From: CAYRVX01 sp964642165
Lineage (GTDB): Bacteria > Planctomycetota > Phycisphaerae > SM23-33
Direction: 5' to 3'
Length of the DNA: 5,420 bases
Assembly (NCBI GenBank): GCA_964642165.1
Contig: CAZXOC010000411.1
Span: forward strand, 1-5,420
The notes under the pieces are model-generated. The model was not told where the DNA came from, searched no databases, and was given only the letters and a program-made list of their open reading frames with translations. The number at the start of each line of letters is the position of its first letter. The first letter of the stretch is position 1. This document shows, piece by piece, positions 3,933 to 5,420 of this stretch. The translations under genes were made by a program, and so were the position numbers.

Positions 3933-5420
3933 ATGGGCGAGCCGGCCGACCTTCACATCGGCGGATACCATCTCACCGAGTCCCTTGGCTCGGGCGGGAT
4001 GGGGACCGTTCTTCGGGCCACGGTGGAGGCCGAGGGAAAGCCTCTCCCGGCCGGCTCGATCGTGGCGGTCAAGCTGCTGCATCCCCACCTGCGGGAGCTG
4101 GACGAGTTCGTCCAGCGCTTCCACCGGGAGGCGAAGCTGGCCTCGCTGCTGAGGCATCCCAACGTCGTGCGGGTCATGGAGCACGGGGTCGACGGGCACA
4201 CGCACTACCTGGCCATGGAGTACGCCGAGGGGGTGAAGCTCAGCGACCTGCTGGCGGACGGCGAGCCGCTCTCGCCGCAGCAGGTGATCGAGGTCATGTC
4301 GCAGGTGTGCGAGGCCCTGAAGGCCGCCTCCCACATCGTCGAGGCGCCCGAGGCGCCTCCGGAGCCGCCGGCCTGCGACGCGGACGACGACACGCTGCCG
4401 ACCGTTTCGCAGGCCGCCCCGCGCGTCCGGTGCCTCGTCCACCGCGACATCAAGCCCAGCAACATTCTCGTTCAGCCGCTCGATTCCCAGTCCACCCGGA
4501 CGTCCTCCGCCACCGACGGCAGGGCGTCCCTGTCCAACATCCAGGTCAAGCTGCTCGACTTCGGGTTGGCCAAGGACACCGAGAGCCTCACGTCGGCGCT
4601 GTCGCGAACGGGCCAGTCGTTGGGCACCCCGGCCTACATGTCCCCGGAGCAGTGCACGGGCGGGGAGGTGGACCAGCGCTCCGACATCTACTCGCTGGGG
4701 GTGTGCGGCTACCAGATGATCACGGGCACGCTGCCGTTCGCGGGCCCCTCGATGGCCGCCTTCGCCCGCCAGCACGCCGAAGAGGCGCCCTCCGACATCC
4801 GCACGCGCAACCCGCTGTGCCCTGCCGGGCTGGCCGACTGCATCATGCGCTGCCTCGCCAAGCGCCCGGAGGACCGCTACGCCACGGCGGAGGCCCTCCA
4901 GAAGGACCTCCAGCGCGTGGCCCGGGGGCGCGGCATCCGCGGCAGACTGGGCCTCGCCGGGCGCCGCGCCGGCGGGAGAAAGCGGCTTCTGGGCTTCGCG
5001 GCGGCGGCGGTGGTGCTGGCCGCACTGGGCGTTGCCGGGGCCGTCTACCTGGCGGGCGGCGACCCGGTCGAGCAGCGTCCGGCGACTGACCGTCGGGCGG
5101 AGAAGGGCAAAAGGGACGAGCAGGACCGACTCGCGGCACGACACAAGCACGAGCAGGAGGCGGAAGCTCGCCTGCGGGAGGCCAGGGGTGTGCTGGCAGC
5201 CGGCCGGCACGACGAGGCCCTCCGGCTCGCCGGGGAGGCATGGAAGCAGTACGCGGACACGCCCAGCGCCCCCGGCCTGCGAACGGTGATCCAGAAGGCC
5301 GAGGAGGCCCTGCGACTTGCCCGCGAGGCTGCGCGGGAGCAGGAGGAATTCGCGGGGCTGTGCACGACGGGCAAGTCGGCCATGGCGGCCGGAAGGTACG
5401 CGACGGCCCGGCGGGCTTTC
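3933..5420 (+). CDS. Membrane-anchored Ser/Thr protein kinase (Hanks type, PknB-like), 3' end cut by window
   Basis: The frame is open for 496 codons and runs off the right edge. The kinase domain fills about residues 12-328: glycine loop GSGGMGTV (19-26), VAVK with K47, alpha-C Glu E66, HRDIKPSN (170-177, catalytic D172, an RD kinase), DFG (209-211) and GTPAYMSPEQ (231-240). All catalytic residues are present, so it should phosphorylate Ser/Thr. Two insertions are unusual: an acidic, Pro-rich stretch (about 137-164) before HRD, and a Ser/Thr-rich one (about 183-201) before DFG. A basic patch (343-351) and one transmembrane helix (353-375) follow. After that comes a charged, Arg/Glu/Ala-rich helical region with TPR-like units such as ARGVLAAGRHDEALRLA and GKSAMAAGRYATARRAF, predicted to be outside the membrane. 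It has its own promoter and is divergent from the radical SAM operon. Its ligand and targets are unknown. Confidence 0.95.
   Translation, partial: MGEPADLHIGGYHLTESLGSGGMGTVLRATVEAEGKPLPAGSIVAVKLLHPHLRELDEFVQRFHREAKLASLLRHPNVVRVMEHGVDGHTHYLAMEYAEGVKLSDLLADGEPLSPQQVIEVMSQVCEALKAASHIVEAPEAPPEPPACDADDDTLPTVSQAAPRVRCLVHRDIKPSNILVQPLDSQSTRTSSATDGRASLSNIQVKLLDFGLAKDTESLTSALSRTGQSLGTPAYMSPEQCTGGEVDQRSDIYSLGVCGYQMITGTLPFAGPSMAAFARQHAEEAPSDIRTRNPLCPAGLADCIMRCLAKRPEDRYATAEALQKDLQRVARGRGIRGRLGLAGRRAGGRKRLLGFAAAAVVLAALGVAGAVYLAGGDPVEQRPATDRRAEKGKRDEQDRLAARHKHEQEAEARLREARGVLAAGRHDEALRLAGEAWKQYADTPSAPGLRTVIQKAEEALRLAREAAREQEEFAGLCTTGKSAMAAGRYATARRAF
4329..4427 (+). other. Acidic Pro-rich insertion inside the kinase domain
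   Basis: This spans residues 133-165. In most PknB-like kinases the segment between the alpha-E helix and HRD reads roughly ALxxAHxxGIVHRD. Here about 28 extra residues, rich in Pro, Glu, Asp and Ala and ending in PRVRCLVHRD, replace the AH-x-x-G part. The reading frame and the flanking motifs are intact, so it is a true insertion and not a frameshift. Confidence 0.7.
4479..4535 (+). other. Ser/Thr-rich insertion between the catalytic loop and DFG
   Basis: This spans residues 183-201. The usual NILL-x-x-x-G-x-VKLLDFG is stretched by about 17 residues containing many Ser and Thr. It lies in the beta7-beta8 hairpin near the active site and could be an autophosphorylation site; that role is inferred. 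Confidence 0.6.

Noticed and set aside
2537..3934. N-terminal extension of the 400-aa radical SAM protein to 866 residues
   Set aside because: The added part is the out-of-frame shadow of the TPR/WTPWG gene, with an Arg/Pro/Ala-rich composition. The GTGA overlap at 2536 gives a clean start.
3704..5089. Plus-strand 461-codon frame and minus-strand 466-codon frame (3810-5210) over the kinase
   Set aside because: Both are shadows; the true frame beginning at 3933 contains every kinase motif.

Overview
The window is GC-rich bacterial DNA with dense coding. It shows strong third-position G/C bias, near-consensus sigma70-type promoters and no recognisable RNA gene, insertion sequence or CRISPR array. 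A membrane-anchored Hanks-type Ser/Thr kinase with a repeat-rich C-terminal part, next to radical SAM/SPASM enzymes and a TPR-like/transmembrane protein, points to a large-genome environmental lineage. Planctomycetota is my best guess; Myxococcota, Acidobacteriota and Verrucomicrobiota remain possible. This is inference from style, with no marker gene to settle it.

Layout: positions 1-273 contain no supportable gene. They hold a 9-bp inverted repeat just past the end of the leftward operon, and a leftward promoter with perfect TTGACA and TATAAT hexamers that fires out of the left edge. Positions 274-3714 hold three overlapping leftward genes, read from right to left. The first (3714-2533) encodes an unrecognised 393-aa protein with a TPR-like N-terminus, one transmembrane or signal-anchor segment, two copies of a WTPWG domain and three copies of an H-[RK]-x-S-G-x-V-[YF] motif. 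The second (2536-1334, GTG start, 4-base overlap) is a 400-aa radical SAM/SPASM enzyme. The third (1341-274, 8-base overlap) is a 355-aa radical SAM/SPASM paralogue. Positions 3715-3932 form a 218-base divergent control region. From 3933 to the right edge a Ser/Thr protein kinase gene runs rightward and is cut off by the window end.

How the genes may work together: one protein carrying short repeated motifs, translationally coupled to two radical SAM/SPASM enzymes, resembles a ribosomally synthesised and post-translationally modified peptide/protein (RiPP) cassette. The closest named precedent in layout is the His-Xaa-Ser (HxsA/HxsB/HxsC) type. I infer that the enzymes modify the repeated motif on the neighbouring protein, which would be displayed outside the cytoplasmic membrane. 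No sequence in the window proves that modification, and I do not recognise the substrate family. The divergent kinase may be an unrelated neighbour or may sense the envelope and regulate the cassette; the sequence alone cannot decide.
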